A stretch of DNA of 64,000 nucleotides from Microthrix sp041394405. Its GTDB lineage: Bacteria; Actinomycetota; Acidimicrobiia; Acidimicrobiales; Microtrichaceae. The stretch is from contig JAWKIF010000006.1 of NCBI GenBank assembly GCA_041394405.1, positions 496,001 to 560,000 of the forward strand. Reading direction: 5' to 3'. Shown piece by piece: positions 1 through 7,597 of the stretch. Position 1 is the stretch's first letter, and every line of letters begins with the position of its first letter. The position numbers were made by a program, and so were the translations under genes. Below the pieces are notes generated by a model that did no database searches, was not told the origin of the DNA, and saw only the letters and a list, made by a program, of their open reading frames with translations.

Positions 1-255
1 GGCAGCCTGGGCCACCTCACCCTGGTGGGCCTTGGCGGCGGCACGCTGCCGGTGGGGTTTTTCTCGGTGCCCTACGAAGCCTCGGTGGCAACCACCTATT
101 GGGGCTCCATCATCGAGCTGATGGACGTCATCGCCCTGGCCCAAGCAGGGGTGATCAGCGCCGAGATCACCCGCTTCCCCCTGGCCCAGGGCGCCGAGGC
201 GTACGAGCGACTGCAGGCGGGGACGGTGCGGGGGCGGGCCGTGATCGTCCCGTAG
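1..255 (+). CDS. Zinc-type (MDR) alcohol dehydrogenase, C-terminal fragment
   Basis: Reading frame 1 is open from the first base to a TAG at 253-255, so the gene starts upstream of the window. The 84 visible residues match the end of medium-chain dehydrogenases: a strand ending in a Gly-rich turn, a YWGS segment followed by an amphipathic helix (about residues 35-55), then PLAQGAEAYERLQAG and the RGRAVIVP C-terminus usual for quinone oxidoreductase/alcohol dehydrogenase members. The Rossmann motif and zinc ligands lie outside the window, so cofactor and substrate cannot be judged. It converges on the CBS gene, with 16 bases between stop codons. Confidence 0.8.
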   Translation, partial: GSLGHLTLVGLGGGTLPVGFFSVPYEASVATTYWGSIIELMDVIALAQAGVISAEITRFPLAQGAEAYERLQAGTVRGRAVIVP

Positions 256-271
256 CGGGTCCTTCCAGGCG

Positions 272-724
272 TCAGCCGTCGGCGGTTCGGGGCACGGGGG
301 CGTCGCGGTGACCAAAGATGGTCTCGCCCGTCACCGGCCGGCTGAGGTCGGCCAGGTCGGCAGAGACGTTGATGAGCAGGTCATCGACCGTGATCATCCC
401 GACGACGCCCTCCCCATCGGTGACGACCAAGCGACGCACGGGGTGCTCCCGAAAGGTGGCAAAGGCCGCCTGCAGGTCCGCGTCCACGGCGACGGAGTGC
501 ACCGGCGTGCTCATCAACGAGTCGATCCGTGCGTCGTTGGCCACGTTCGCAGCGATGCCCCGACAGACGATGTCCCGGTCGGTCACGATGCCGACCAGCT
601 CACCTCCGTCGACGACGGGCAGCGCGCCAACGCCGCTCCGTTCCATGAGTTGCGCCGTGGCCTCGATGGAGGTGTCGGGCTCGACGGTGACGGCATTGCG
701 CCGCACTGCCTCGATGATCTTCAT
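272..724 (-). CDS. Tandem CBS-domain protein
   Basis: The 150-residue protein consists almost only of two CBS domains (about residues 7-58 and 70-122), each with the typical V-G-I-V-T-D-R-D or V-G-M-I-T-V-D-D strand. Stand-alone CBS pairs bind adenine nucleotides and act as energy or redox sensors; the partner is unknown here. A GGGGAGA Shine-Dalgarno lies six bases before the ATG. It is 36 bases downstream of the gene at 761-1279 on the same strand, so the two probably form an operon, perhaps of general stress type. Confidence 0.88.
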   Translation of the reverse strand: MKIIEAVRRNAVTVEPDTSIEATAQLMERSGVGALPVVDGGELVGIVTDRDIVCRGIAANVANDARIDSLMSTPVHSVAVDADLQAAFATFREHPVRRLVVTDGEGVVGMITVDDLLINVSADLADLSRPVTGETIFGHRDAPVPRTADG

Positions 725-760
725 GATGGTTCTCCCCGGTTGATCGGATTGGTGGTTGGG

Positions 761-1279
761 TCAGTCGCTGAGATGGCGAATGGAGTGGGCGGCATCGACG
801 ACCGCCGTGCGGATGCCGCCGATGGCGTGCACGGAGGCCGTGCGCATGTCCTCAAGTTCGGTGCCGACGGCGTCGCCCACGCGTTCGGCCGCTCGCACCA
901 CCTCGGCTCGGGCTCGGTCGAGGTAGCTGCCGACGGCCTCCATCCGGTCGCGGGCTTCCATGCTGCCCAAGCGCGCCTGAACCGCAGCATCGTCGAGCCA
1001 CCGGCGGGCGGCCTCGCTCGCTTCGTTCAGGGAGGAGTCAAGGCCCTCTGCGGAGTCGCTCCGTCGGGCGGCCAGCGTGGCGCGAGCCACCGTCAGGTCC
1101 AGTTCCATGCCGGAGACCGCCTGCAGCGTCTCCGCTGCGAAGTCCGCCTCGGCATCGCTGCCCGACTTCAGGTCGGTGGCTGCGTCGCGCACCGCCTGTG
1201 CTGCCGTCAACAGGTTGGCCAACGCTTGTTCCAACTCAGGACTGGATGCGTTGGCCTCGGCGGTGCGTTCGGTGCTCAT
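761..1279 (-). CDS. Alanine-rich helical (coiled-coil) protein of unknown function
   Basis: The product has 172 residues and is rich in Ala, Glu, Asp and Arg, with no Cys, no signal peptide and no membrane segment. Long predicted helices run over most of its length (about 10-165), with heptad-like spacing as in apolipoprotein-like or phasin-like proteins. I recognise no catalytic motif. The ATG is preceded by GGAGAA at good spacing. It heads a probable two-gene operon with the CBS protein. The function is not known. Confidence 0.72.
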   Translation of the reverse strand: MSTERTAEANASSPELEQALANLLTAAQAVRDAATDLKSGSDAEADFAAETLQAVSGMELDLTVARATLAARRSDSAEGLDSSLNEASEAARRWLDDAAVQARLGSMEARDRMEAVGSYLDRARAEVVRAAERVGDAVGTELEDMRTASVHAIGGIRTAVVDAAHSIRHLSD

Positions 1280-1455
1280 CGTGGGTTCTCCGATTGGGTT
1301 GCGGGTGGATCGCTTGCAACCCCGATCTTGCGCCGAGCGCCTCGGCCGGCGTCAGGGCCCAAGGTCACTGAAACCGGCGAGCCTGGGGCCCGGCTTGGGA
1401 GGTTCGGGACCCATGGCCCTAACGAAACACGTGTGGTTCCCCGAAGCTAAGGCGC

Positions 1456-3465
1456 ATGGCGACGGGGACTCCCAGCCCTTCCGAGGCACGTCGAACCCGC
1501 ATGGTCAGCCGCGACATCGCCGCACGAGGCATACGCGACCAGCGAGTGCTCGACGCCATGGCCACGGTGCCCCGTGAGCGGTTCGTCCCCGACGATCTGG
1601 TCGAGTTCGCCTACGAGGACAGCCCGCTCCCCATCGGCGAGGGCCAGACGATCTCACAGCCCTACATCGTTGCGGCGATGATCGATGCGGCGGAGCTGCA
1701 GCCGGGCGACCGCGTGCTGGAGATCGGCACGGGTTCGGGCTACGGGGCGGCGGTGCTGAGCCGGGTCGCCCGGGAGGTGTGGTCGATCGAGCGTCACCGG
1801 CCGCTGGCCGACGCGGCGAATGAACTGCTGGGCTCCCTTGGCTACCGCAACGTGCGGGTGGTGGTGGGCGACGGCACGTTGGGCTGGCCCGAGGCCGGGC
1901 CATACGACGCCATCATCGTGACCGCCGGCGGACCATCAGTGCCCCAGGCGTTGCGCGATCAGTTGGCCGACGGGGGGCGGATGGTGATTCCGGTCGGCGC
2001 CCAGACACGGGGCCAACACCTCACGCTGGTTCGACGTCGCTGTGGCCAATTCTCCGAGGAGGATCTGGGCGCAGTTCGGTTCGTGCCGCTGGTGGGGGCG
2101 GAGGGGTGGGGCAACGGGGGCGAGGGGCCAACGATGCTGTTGCCGCAGGGCAGCGCCCCGCGCGCGCAGGGTGTGGCCGAACTGGTGGCGGAGGTGGCCG
2201 AACCGTTCGACGAGATCGACCACCTCGAGCTGGGGCCCTTGCTGGAGCGCGTTGGCGACTGTCCCGTAGTCCTGCTGGGGGAGGCGACCCACGGAACCTC
2301 GGAGTTCTACCGGTGGCGTGCGCGACTCACACGGGAGCTGATCGATCGCCTGGGGTTCAGCGTGGTGGCCGCCGAGGCCGACTGGCCCGATGCCGCCCGT
2401 ATCGATTCCTACGTCAAGGGCCGTCCCTCGCCGGGAGGGCCCTTCCAGGCGTTTGCCCGGTTCCCGACGTGGATGTGGCGCAACCGCGAGGTGGTGGAGT
2501 TCGTGGAGTGGCTGCGGGTGCACAACGCGTCGCGGGACGACCCCGCCAGCCAGGTGACCTTCTGCGGTCTCGACCTCTACAGCCTCTTCACCTCACGGGA
2601 CGCGGTGCTCACCTACCTGGACCGCGTCGACCCCGACGCGGCGGAAGTCGCAAGGCGGCGATATACGTGTCTGAACCCGTGGCAGCACGACCCTGCCGCC
2701 TATGGGCGCGCCGTCGTCTCGGGCCGGTTCGCCGGTTGCGAGGAGGGCGTGGTGGCCACCCTGACCGACCTGTTGCGCCAGCGGGTGGACTACGCCGCCG
2801 CCAGCCCAGACGACTACCTGGACGCAGCGCAGAACGCCATGGTGGTTGCCAACGCCGAGCGCTACTACCGGGTGATGTTCCATGGTTCGCGTGAGTCGTG
2901 GAACCTGCGGGACCAGCACATGTTCGAGACGCTGAAGTACGTCAGGGCCCACCACGGCCCCGACGCCAAGGTGGTGGTGTGGGAACACAACTCCCACGTG
3001 GGCGACGCCTCGGCCACCGAGATGGGGGCTCGGGGCGAGCACAACGTGGGCATGTTGGCACGCCGGGAGTACGGCCACGACGCCTTCCTGGTCGGCTTCG
3101 GCACGGACCACGGCGTGGTCGCCGCAGCTTCGGACTGGGGCGGCCCCATGCAGCTCAAGTCGATCCGGCCATCCCACGTGGACAGCTACGAGCGGATCTG
3201 CCACGACACCCACGTCCCGGCGTTCATGCTGCATCTCCGTGAACCCGGCCGCCCCGAGCTTCGGGAGGAACTGGGCGTGCCTCGGCTCGAACGCGCCATC
3301 GGGGTGATCTACCGGCCGGAGACCGAGCTGGAGAGCCACTATTTCCAGGCCTCGTTGCCCGGGCAGTTCGACGAGTACGTCTACTTCGATGCCACCACCG
3401 CCGTCGCCTCGCTGCCGGCTCAGCCGGTGGACGACGTGCCAGACACCTACCCTTTTGGGGTGTGA
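1456..3465 (+). CDS. Protein-L-isoaspartate O-methyltransferase fused to erythromycin esterase-like domain
   Basis: The 669-residue protein carries two enzymes. Residues about 10-215 are a PCMT: RGIRDQRVLDAM, VPRERFVP, the substrate loop QTISQPYIVA and the SAM motif LEIGTGSGYGA. This part would methylate L-isoaspartyl residues of damaged proteins. From about residue 255 there is an erythromycin esterase/EreA-like domain with GEATHGTSEFY and EADW, the conserved His/Glu motifs of that hydrolase family. Both halves look intact. An internal ATG at 1501 could also serve as start. The natural substrate of the second half is not evident, so drug resistance should not be assumed. The next gene follows after one base. 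Confidence 0.9.
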   Translation: MATGTPSPSEARRTRMVSRDIAARGIRDQRVLDAMATVPRERFVPDDLVEFAYEDSPLPIGEGQTISQPYIVAAMIDAAELQPGDRVLEIGTGSGYGAAVLSRVAREVWSIERHRPLADAANELLGSLGYRNVRVVVGDGTLGWPEAGPYDAIIVTAGGPSVPQALRDQLADGGRMVIPVGAQTRGQHLTLVRRRCGQFSEEDLGAVRFVPLVGAEGWGNGGEGPTMLLPQGSAPRAQGVAELVAEVAEPFDEIDHLELGPLLERVGDCPVVLLGEATHGTSEFYRWRARLTRELIDRLGFSVVAAEADWPDAARIDSYVKGRPSPGGPFQAFARFPTWMWRNREVVEFVEWLRVHNASRDDPASQVTFCGLDLYSLFTSRDAVLTYLDRVDPDAAEVARRRYTCLNPWQHDPAAYGRAVVSGRFAGCEEGVVATLTDLLRQRVDYAAASPDDYLDAAQNAMVVANAERYYRVMFHGSRESWNLRDQHMFETLKYVRAHHGPDAKVVVWEHNSHVGDASATEMGARGEHNVGMLARREYGHDAFLVGFGTDHGVVAAASDWGGPMQLKSIRPSHVDSYERICHDTHVPAFMLHLREPGRPELREELGVPRLERAIGVIYRPETELESHYFQASLPGQFDEYVYFDATTAVASLPAQPVDDVPDTYPFGV

Positions 3466-3466
3466 C

Positions 3467-3706
3467 GTGGCTGCCTCAGCACCGGCCGGTCGGGCGGAAT
3501 ACCGGGTGGCGGCGGTGCCCTGGGACGGCCACGACGAAGGGGCAGCGCATCTGGAGCAGTTGCTGAACGGCTGGGCCGCCGAGGGGTGGGAGCTGTTGTC
3601 CGTGATACCGACCACGGCCGGTACGTCGGTGCGGTCGTTCGTCTCGGCCAACGCCGCTGCGAACACCACCGAGATCGCGCTCATCCTGCGGCGTCAAACC
3701 GGCTGA
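3467..3706 (+). CDS. DUF4177-like small protein
   Basis: The 79-residue product begins at a GTG one base after the preceding TGA, which implies translational coupling. It has the pattern of DUF4177-type proteins: an EYRVAAVP strand, a helix ending in L-L-N-G-W-A-A-E-G-W-E-L, then a strand with L-I-L-R-R near the end. This family is small, cytoplasmic and of unknown function. The first dozen residues are Ala/Gly-rich and probably disordered. Confidence 0.72.
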   Translation: MAASAPAGRAEYRVAAVPWDGHDEGAAHLEQLLNGWAAEGWELLSVIPTTAGTSVRSFVSANAAANTTEIALILRRQTG

Positions 3707-3757
3707 GCCCCAACCATCGACCGGCGGGGCAGCGTCCCTCGGCCCGAAAGGACATTG

Positions 3758-4954
3758 ATGCATCAGAGCTTCTCGCTCGGTCGGATCGCCGGAGTGAAGG
3801 TGGGTGCCAATTGGAGCGTGATCGTCATCATCTGGCTCATCGCCTGGAGCCTCGCCGAGGAGCGGTTCCCGGGGGTCGCTCCCGGGTACGGCACCGCCTC
3901 CTACTGGGTGGCGGCGGTGTTGGCGGCGGTCGCCTTCTTCGTGTGTCTGCTTGCCCACGAGTTCGCCCACTCGCTGGTGGCCCGCCGCTTCGGCGTGGGT
4001 ATCGAGGGCATCGTGTTGTGGCTCTTCGGGGGCGTCTCGAAGTTCGCCGATGAAGCGCCCTCTGCGGACGCGGAACTCAAGATCGCCGTGGCCGGGCCGG
4101 CAGCGAGCATGGGCATTGGCGTGGTGTTCTTCGGCTTCGCCCGGCTGCTGGATGCGTCCGGTGGCTCTCCCCTGGTGGCCGCCGGCCTGGGTTGGCTTGG
4201 CTGGTTCAACGGTGCCCTGGCGCTGTTCAACCTGCTTCCGGCCTTCCCGCTGGACGGGGGGCGCGTGTTGCGGGCTTGGTTGTGGAGAGCACAGGGCAAC
4301 AAGGTCCGCGCCACGGCCGTTGCGGCGAACGCCGGAAGGCTCTTCGCCTACGCGCTCATTGGGCTTGGGCTGCTGCAGTTCCTGGTCGGCGCCGTCGTCG
4401 GTGGCCTCTGGTTCGTGTTCCTTGGGTGGTTCCTGATGGCGGCGGCGCAGGCGGAGTCGTCGCAGTCCACGCTGGAGCACCAACTCCGCGGGATGACCGT
4501 GCGGGCGGCCATGACCGCGGACCCCATTGTCGTGCCGGCCACGGCGAGCGTGGAGGAGCTGATCCATGACTGGATGTTTGCCAGCCGGTGCTCCACGTTT
4601 CCCCTGGTGGGCGCCGGTGGCAAGGTCGCGGGGCTGGTCACCATGGCCCGGGTCAAGGCGGTGCCCGCGGATCGGCGGGCAGATTCCTTGGCGATGGATG
4701 TTGCGGCCCTGCCCGGAGCGTTCGTGACCTGCCAGGCGGACGAGCCGCTGTGGTCGGTCATCGGACGGCTGAGCGGTTCGGTCGACCAGCGGGCGCTGGT
4801 CTTCGACGGGGACGACTTGGTGGGTGTGGTGTCACCCAGCGACATCACCCGAATGCTCAACCTGGCCGAGTTGGCGGGCAGCGTGGGTCACCTGGACGCA
4901 AGCGTCTCGTCGATCCAGCCCCGCAATGCCGGGCCGGGCAGGGCCCCAACCTGA
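3758..4954 (+). CDS. Site-2 protease family (M50) membrane metalloprotease with CBS pair, Rip3-like
   Basis: The product has 398 residues and several membrane helices. The zinc-binding motif HEFAH (residues 67-71) lies in the second helix, and the third ligand motif PLDGGR follows at about 165-170; both define site-2 proteases. A pair of CBS domains occupies about residues 245-375. The layout matches mycobacterial Rip3-like and SpoIVFB-like enzymes that cut within the membrane. The ATG is chosen over the TTG one codon earlier because GAAAGGA lies five bases before it. The 3' end overlaps the convergent thioredoxin gene by 67 bases. Confidence 0.9.
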   Translation: MHQSFSLGRIAGVKVGANWSVIVIIWLIAWSLAEERFPGVAPGYGTASYWVAAVLAAVAFFVCLLAHEFAHSLVARRFGVGIEGIVLWLFGGVSKFADEAPSADAELKIAVAGPAASMGIGVVFFGFARLLDASGGSPLVAAGLGWLGWFNGALALFNLLPAFPLDGGRVLRAWLWRAQGNKVRATAVAANAGRLFAYALIGLGLLQFLVGAVVGGLWFVFLGWFLMAAAQAESSQSTLEHQLRGMTVRAAMTADPIVVPATASVEELIHDWMFASRCSTFPLVGAGGKVAGLVTMARVKAVPADRRADSLAMDVAALPGAFVTCQADEPLWSVIGRLSGSVDQRALVFDGDDLVGVVSPSDITRMLNLAELAGSVGHLDASVSSIQPRNAGPGRAPT

Positions 4955-5319
4955 CGACCCACTTCGGACCCTCCCGCGAAGAGCAACAGCGTCGGAATGC
5001 CCTGCACCCCCAGCTGCGCCGAGACGGACGGCGCCTCGTCGACGTTCACCTTGACCACCCGCAGCGAACCGGCGCGCTCGGCCGCAAGCCGCTCCAACTC
5101 GGGTGCGACCATGCGGCAGGGCCCGCACCAGGGGGCCCACAGGTCCACGACCACGGGGAGCGAGGAGCTGGCGGTCACCTCCGAGAACCCGCGGGCGTCG
5201 GCCTCGATGAGCCACGGCAGGTTCGCGTGGCAGCTAGCGCATCGCGGTGTTCCCGAGGTGGCGTCGGGGACACGGTTTCGAGTGTTGCAGTCGGGGCAGG
5301 TGAGGACGGTTGAGGTCAT
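4888..5319 (-). CDS. trxC: Thioredoxin with N-terminal zinc ribbon (Trx2/TrxC type)
   Basis: The 143-residue protein starts with two CxxC pairs (C8/C11 and C27/C30), the zinc ribbon of thioredoxin 2. A thioredoxin fold follows, with the active site WCGPC at residues 64-68 and the cis-proline strand GIPTLLLF. It is a cytoplasmic disulfide reductase. The last 67 bases are antisense to the end of the site-2 protease gene, so both reading frames use the same DNA. The gene is divergent from the lipoprotein at 5485. Confidence 0.93.
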   Translation of the reverse strand: MTSTVLTCPDCNTRNRVPDATSGTPRCASCHANLPWLIEADARGFSEVTASSSLPVVVDLWAPWCGPCRMVAPELERLAAERAGSLRVVKVNVDEAPSVSAQLGVQGIPTLLLFAGGSEVGRQVGALPGPALRGWIDETLASR

Positions 5320-5484
5320 GGGTCGCTCGCGTCGTTGTGGGTGGTTGTCGGGCCACCCACTCCTACCTCAACGAGGGTCCCTTGGGCAGGTCGGCGACCC
5401 GCTCGTGACGAAGGGCCCTATCGGCGCGATCGTCTGTGGTTCAGGCTGATGCCCGAACCTGGAAGCGTGACGGGAGGCAACGCC

Positions 5485-6486
5485 ATGAAGATCCGCAGCA
5501 TGAGGACCCAGGCGGTGAGCGTTCTGGCATTGCTCGTGGCGGTCGTTGGGCTGGTCGCCTGCGGCCAGTCCGCCGAGCAGGGCACCGGTGATCAGGTGTC
5601 GGTTGGCGAGCCTGGGGCCGCCGCGTCGGCATCCGCGGAAACATCCCCACGCGGAGCCACCGGGCAGACCCGTGTGTACTTCGCCTGGAACGAGAAGATC
5701 GGCACTGCTGGGCGCCCCGACGCGGCGGCCACTCCGGAGGCTGCGCTGCAGGCGCTGTTGGATGGCCCGGACTCCTTCGAGCGCGAGATCGGCATGAACA
5801 GCCAGATCCCGGAGGCGACGGAACTGCTCGGAGTGTCGGTGGCCGACGGCACGGCAGTGGTCGATCTGGCTCAGGCCTTCGAGACGGGCGGGGGCAGCCT
5901 CTCCATGGAGCTACGGGTGGCCCAGGTGGTGTTCACCGCAACCCAGTTCGACGAGGTCGATGACGTCACCATCCATCTCGACGGGGCCGCCGTGGCCGGT
6001 ATCGGTGGCGAGGGCGTGCCGGCGACCGAGGTTGCCCGAAGCGACTTCCCCAACGTCACGCCGGCGATTCTGATTGAGTCGCCCACACCCGGCGCCTCGG
6101 TGGCTTCGCCGCTGACGGTGTCAGGTATGAGCAACACCTTCGAGGGCACGGTGAACTACTCCATCGTCGATGGCGACGGGCTGATCGTGGCGGAGGGGTT
6201 CACCACCGCCACGGCGGGCAATGGCACGTGGGGCACCTTCGAATTCACCGAAACGTTCTCCGGGGCCAAGCCGGGGTTGGGCGCGGTGATTGCGTTCCAG
6301 CTGGACGCCGAAGACGGTGGCCAGCGAGACGTCTATGACGTACCGGTCCGATTCGGGGAGGCGGCTCCGCCCTCAAGCCCCGATGATCCTGGATCCCAAG
6401 CCTCAAGCGCCGACGATCCGGCCGCTGGTCCCGAGCCCTCGGCCGCAGCTCCACAGCCCGCCGCCCCTGTCGAGTTCACTGGGTAG
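5485..6486 (+). CDS. Lipoprotein with GerMN and Gmad2 domains
   Basis: The ATG at 5485 is chosen because GGGAGG lies just before it and it opens a lipoprotein signal peptide with the lipobox GLVAC. The 333-residue protein then has a low-complexity linker, a GerMN domain (about 60-175, from VYFAWNEKIG through VVDLAQAFETGGG) and a Gmad2 immunoglobulin-like domain (about 195-295, with SPTPGASVASPLTVSG). The C-terminal 40 residues are a Pro/Ala/Ser-rich tail. These domains were named from spore-germination proteins but are also found in non-sporulating actinobacterial lipoproteins. It is likely anchored outside the cytoplasmic membrane. Confidence 0.87.
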   Translation: MKIRSMRTQAVSVLALLVAVVGLVACGQSAEQGTGDQVSVGEPGAAASASAETSPRGATGQTRVYFAWNEKIGTAGRPDAAATPEAALQALLDGPDSFEREIGMNSQIPEATELLGVSVADGTAVVDLAQAFETGGGSLSMELRVAQVVFTATQFDEVDDVTIHLDGAAVAGIGGEGVPATEVARSDFPNVTPAILIESPTPGASVASPLTVSGMSNTFEGTVNYSIVDGDGLIVAEGFTTATAGNGTWGTFEFTETFSGAKPGLGAVIAFQLDAEDGGQRDVYDVPVRFGEAAPPSSPDDPGSQASSADDPAAGPEPSAAAPQPAAPVEFTG

Positions 6487-6591
6487 ACGGCCAGCGCCGA
6501 TCTGGACCGCGAGCCGCAGCCCGCTGGGTGGCCAAGGCAGCCCGGTGGGCGCATGGTCGGGTGTCATAGGGGATTTCGCGTCCGCTCCTCC

Positions 6592-6597
6592 TAGGAT
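6592..6597 (+). promoter_or_regulatory. -10 element of cysD (leaderless-type)
   Basis: TAGGAT lies nine bases before the cysD ATG, so transcription would begin at or next to the start codon. No Shine-Dalgarno fits in the gap. I do not see a convincing -35 element. Confidence 0.5.
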
Positions 6598-6606
6598 CGA
6601 GCCCCC

Positions 6607-7512
6607 ATGAGATACGAGCTTTCCCATCTCCGAAGCCTGGAAGCGGAGGCCATCCACATCATCCGTGAGGTGGCGGCCGAGTTCGAGCGACCCGCCATGC
6701 TGTTTTCGGGCGGGAAGGACTCGGCGGTCATGTTGCACCTGGCGGTGAAGGCGTTTTGGCCCGCCCGGCCTCCCTTCCCGCTGCTGCACATCGACACTGG
6801 CCACAACTTCCCGGAGGTGCTGGAGTTCCGGGACGAGACCGTGGCCCGCACCGGTGTGCGGTTGGAGGTGGCCTCGGTCCAGCAGGCCATCGACGATGGC
6901 AAGCTGGTCGAGGAGACCGGCCCTCGGGCCAGCCGCAACCAGCTGCAGACCTTGCCCCTGTTGGAGGCCATCGAGACCCATCGCTTCGACGCCCTCTTTG
7001 GCGGCGGTCGTCGCGACGAGGAAAAGGCCCGGGCGAAGGAGCGGGTCTTCTCGCACCGGGACGAGTTCGGCCAGTGGGACCCGAAGAACCAGCGGCCCGA
7101 GCTGTGGAACCTCTACAACCCCCGTCATCGGGTGGGCGAGCACTTCCGTGTGTTTCCGCTGAGCAACTGGACCGAGCTGGATATCTGGCAGTACGTGGAG
7201 GCCGACGAGGTGGCACTGCCGCCGATCTACCTTGCCCATCAGCGGGAGGTGTTTCTGCGCGACGGCATGTGGCTGGCGGTGGGTCCCTACGTCACTCCGG
7301 CCGAGGATGAGGTGGTGGAGGTTCGCACCGTGCGCTACCGGACGGTCGGCGACATGAGCTGCACCGGCGCGGTGGAGTCGCCGGCCGCCACCGTGTCCGA
7401 CATCGTTGCCGAGGTGGCCGCCGCTCGAGTAACCGAGCGAGGCGCCACCCGAGCCGACGACAGGGCCTCCGAGGCGGCCATGGAGGATCGCAAGAAGGTG
7501 GGGTACTTCTGA
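6607..7512 (+). CDS. cysD: Sulfate adenylyltransferase subunit 2
   Basis: The 301-residue protein is full length for CysD, the PAPS-reductase-family ATP pyrophosphatase that makes adenosine 5'-phosphosulfate from ATP and sulfate with the GTPase CysN. The P-loop variant SGGKDS lies at about residues 36-41, followed by HIDTGHNFPE and, further on, GGGRRDEEKARAKER and FPLSNWTELDIWQY. The C-terminus is the usual R-K-K-V-G-Y-F. Its TGA overlaps an ATG (TGATG) that opens a 27-codon frame, which in turn overlaps cysN. It is the first gene of cysD-cysN-cysC. Confidence 0.97.
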   Translation: MRYELSHLRSLEAEAIHIIREVAAEFERPAMLFSGGKDSAVMLHLAVKAFWPARPPFPLLHIDTGHNFPEVLEFRDETVARTGVRLEVASVQQAIDDGKLVEETGPRASRNQLQTLPLLEAIETHRFDALFGGGRRDEEKARAKERVFSHRDEFGQWDPKNQRPELWNLYNPRHRVGEHFRVFPLSNWTELDIWQYVEADEVALPPIYLAHQREVFLRDGMWLAVGPYVTPAEDEVVEVRTVRYRTVGDMSCTGAVESPAATVSDIVAEVAAARVTERGATRADDRASEAAMEDRKKVGYF

Positions 7513-7514
7513 TG
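7497..7514 (+). repeat. 18-bp direct repeat, copy 1 (end of cysD)
   Basis: Bases 7497-7514 recur exactly at 7580-7597, 83 bases downstream. This copy encodes V-G-Y-F-stop of CysD and the overlapping ATG of the small frame that follows. Confidence 0.9.
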
Positions 7515-7595
7515 AAGCTCGCAGCGCTCGTGTGCGCCATACCGTGCGATCCGACCGGATGCGCAGTGGATCACAAGTTGGTGGGGTACTTCTGA
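7512..7595 (+). CDS. Possible 27-residue coupled peptide between cysD and cysN
   Basis: A 27-codon frame starts at the ATG overlapping the cysD stop (TGATG) and ends at a TGA overlapping the cysN ATG (again TGATG). Its last four residues, V-G-Y-F, copy the end of CysD because both junctions lie in an 18-bp direct repeat. The rest of the peptide (three Cys, no known motif) does not resemble CysD. It may be a translated spacer that passes ribosomes on to cysN, or a leftover of a slipped duplication. There is no sign that the peptide itself has a function. Confidence 0.4.
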   Translation: MKLAALVCAIPCDPTGCAVDHKLVGYF

Positions 7596-7597
7596 TG
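7580..7597 (+). repeat. 18-bp direct repeat, copy 2 (cysN start)
   Basis: This is an exact copy of 7497-7514. Here the repeat supplies the stop of the small frame and the ATG of cysN. Confidence 0.9.

Noticed and set aside
1280..1455. ECF-type promoter (GGAAC...CGTT) upstream of the coiled-coil gene
   Set aside because: Pieces resembling the -35 and -10 are only about ten bases apart, too close for a functional ECF promoter.
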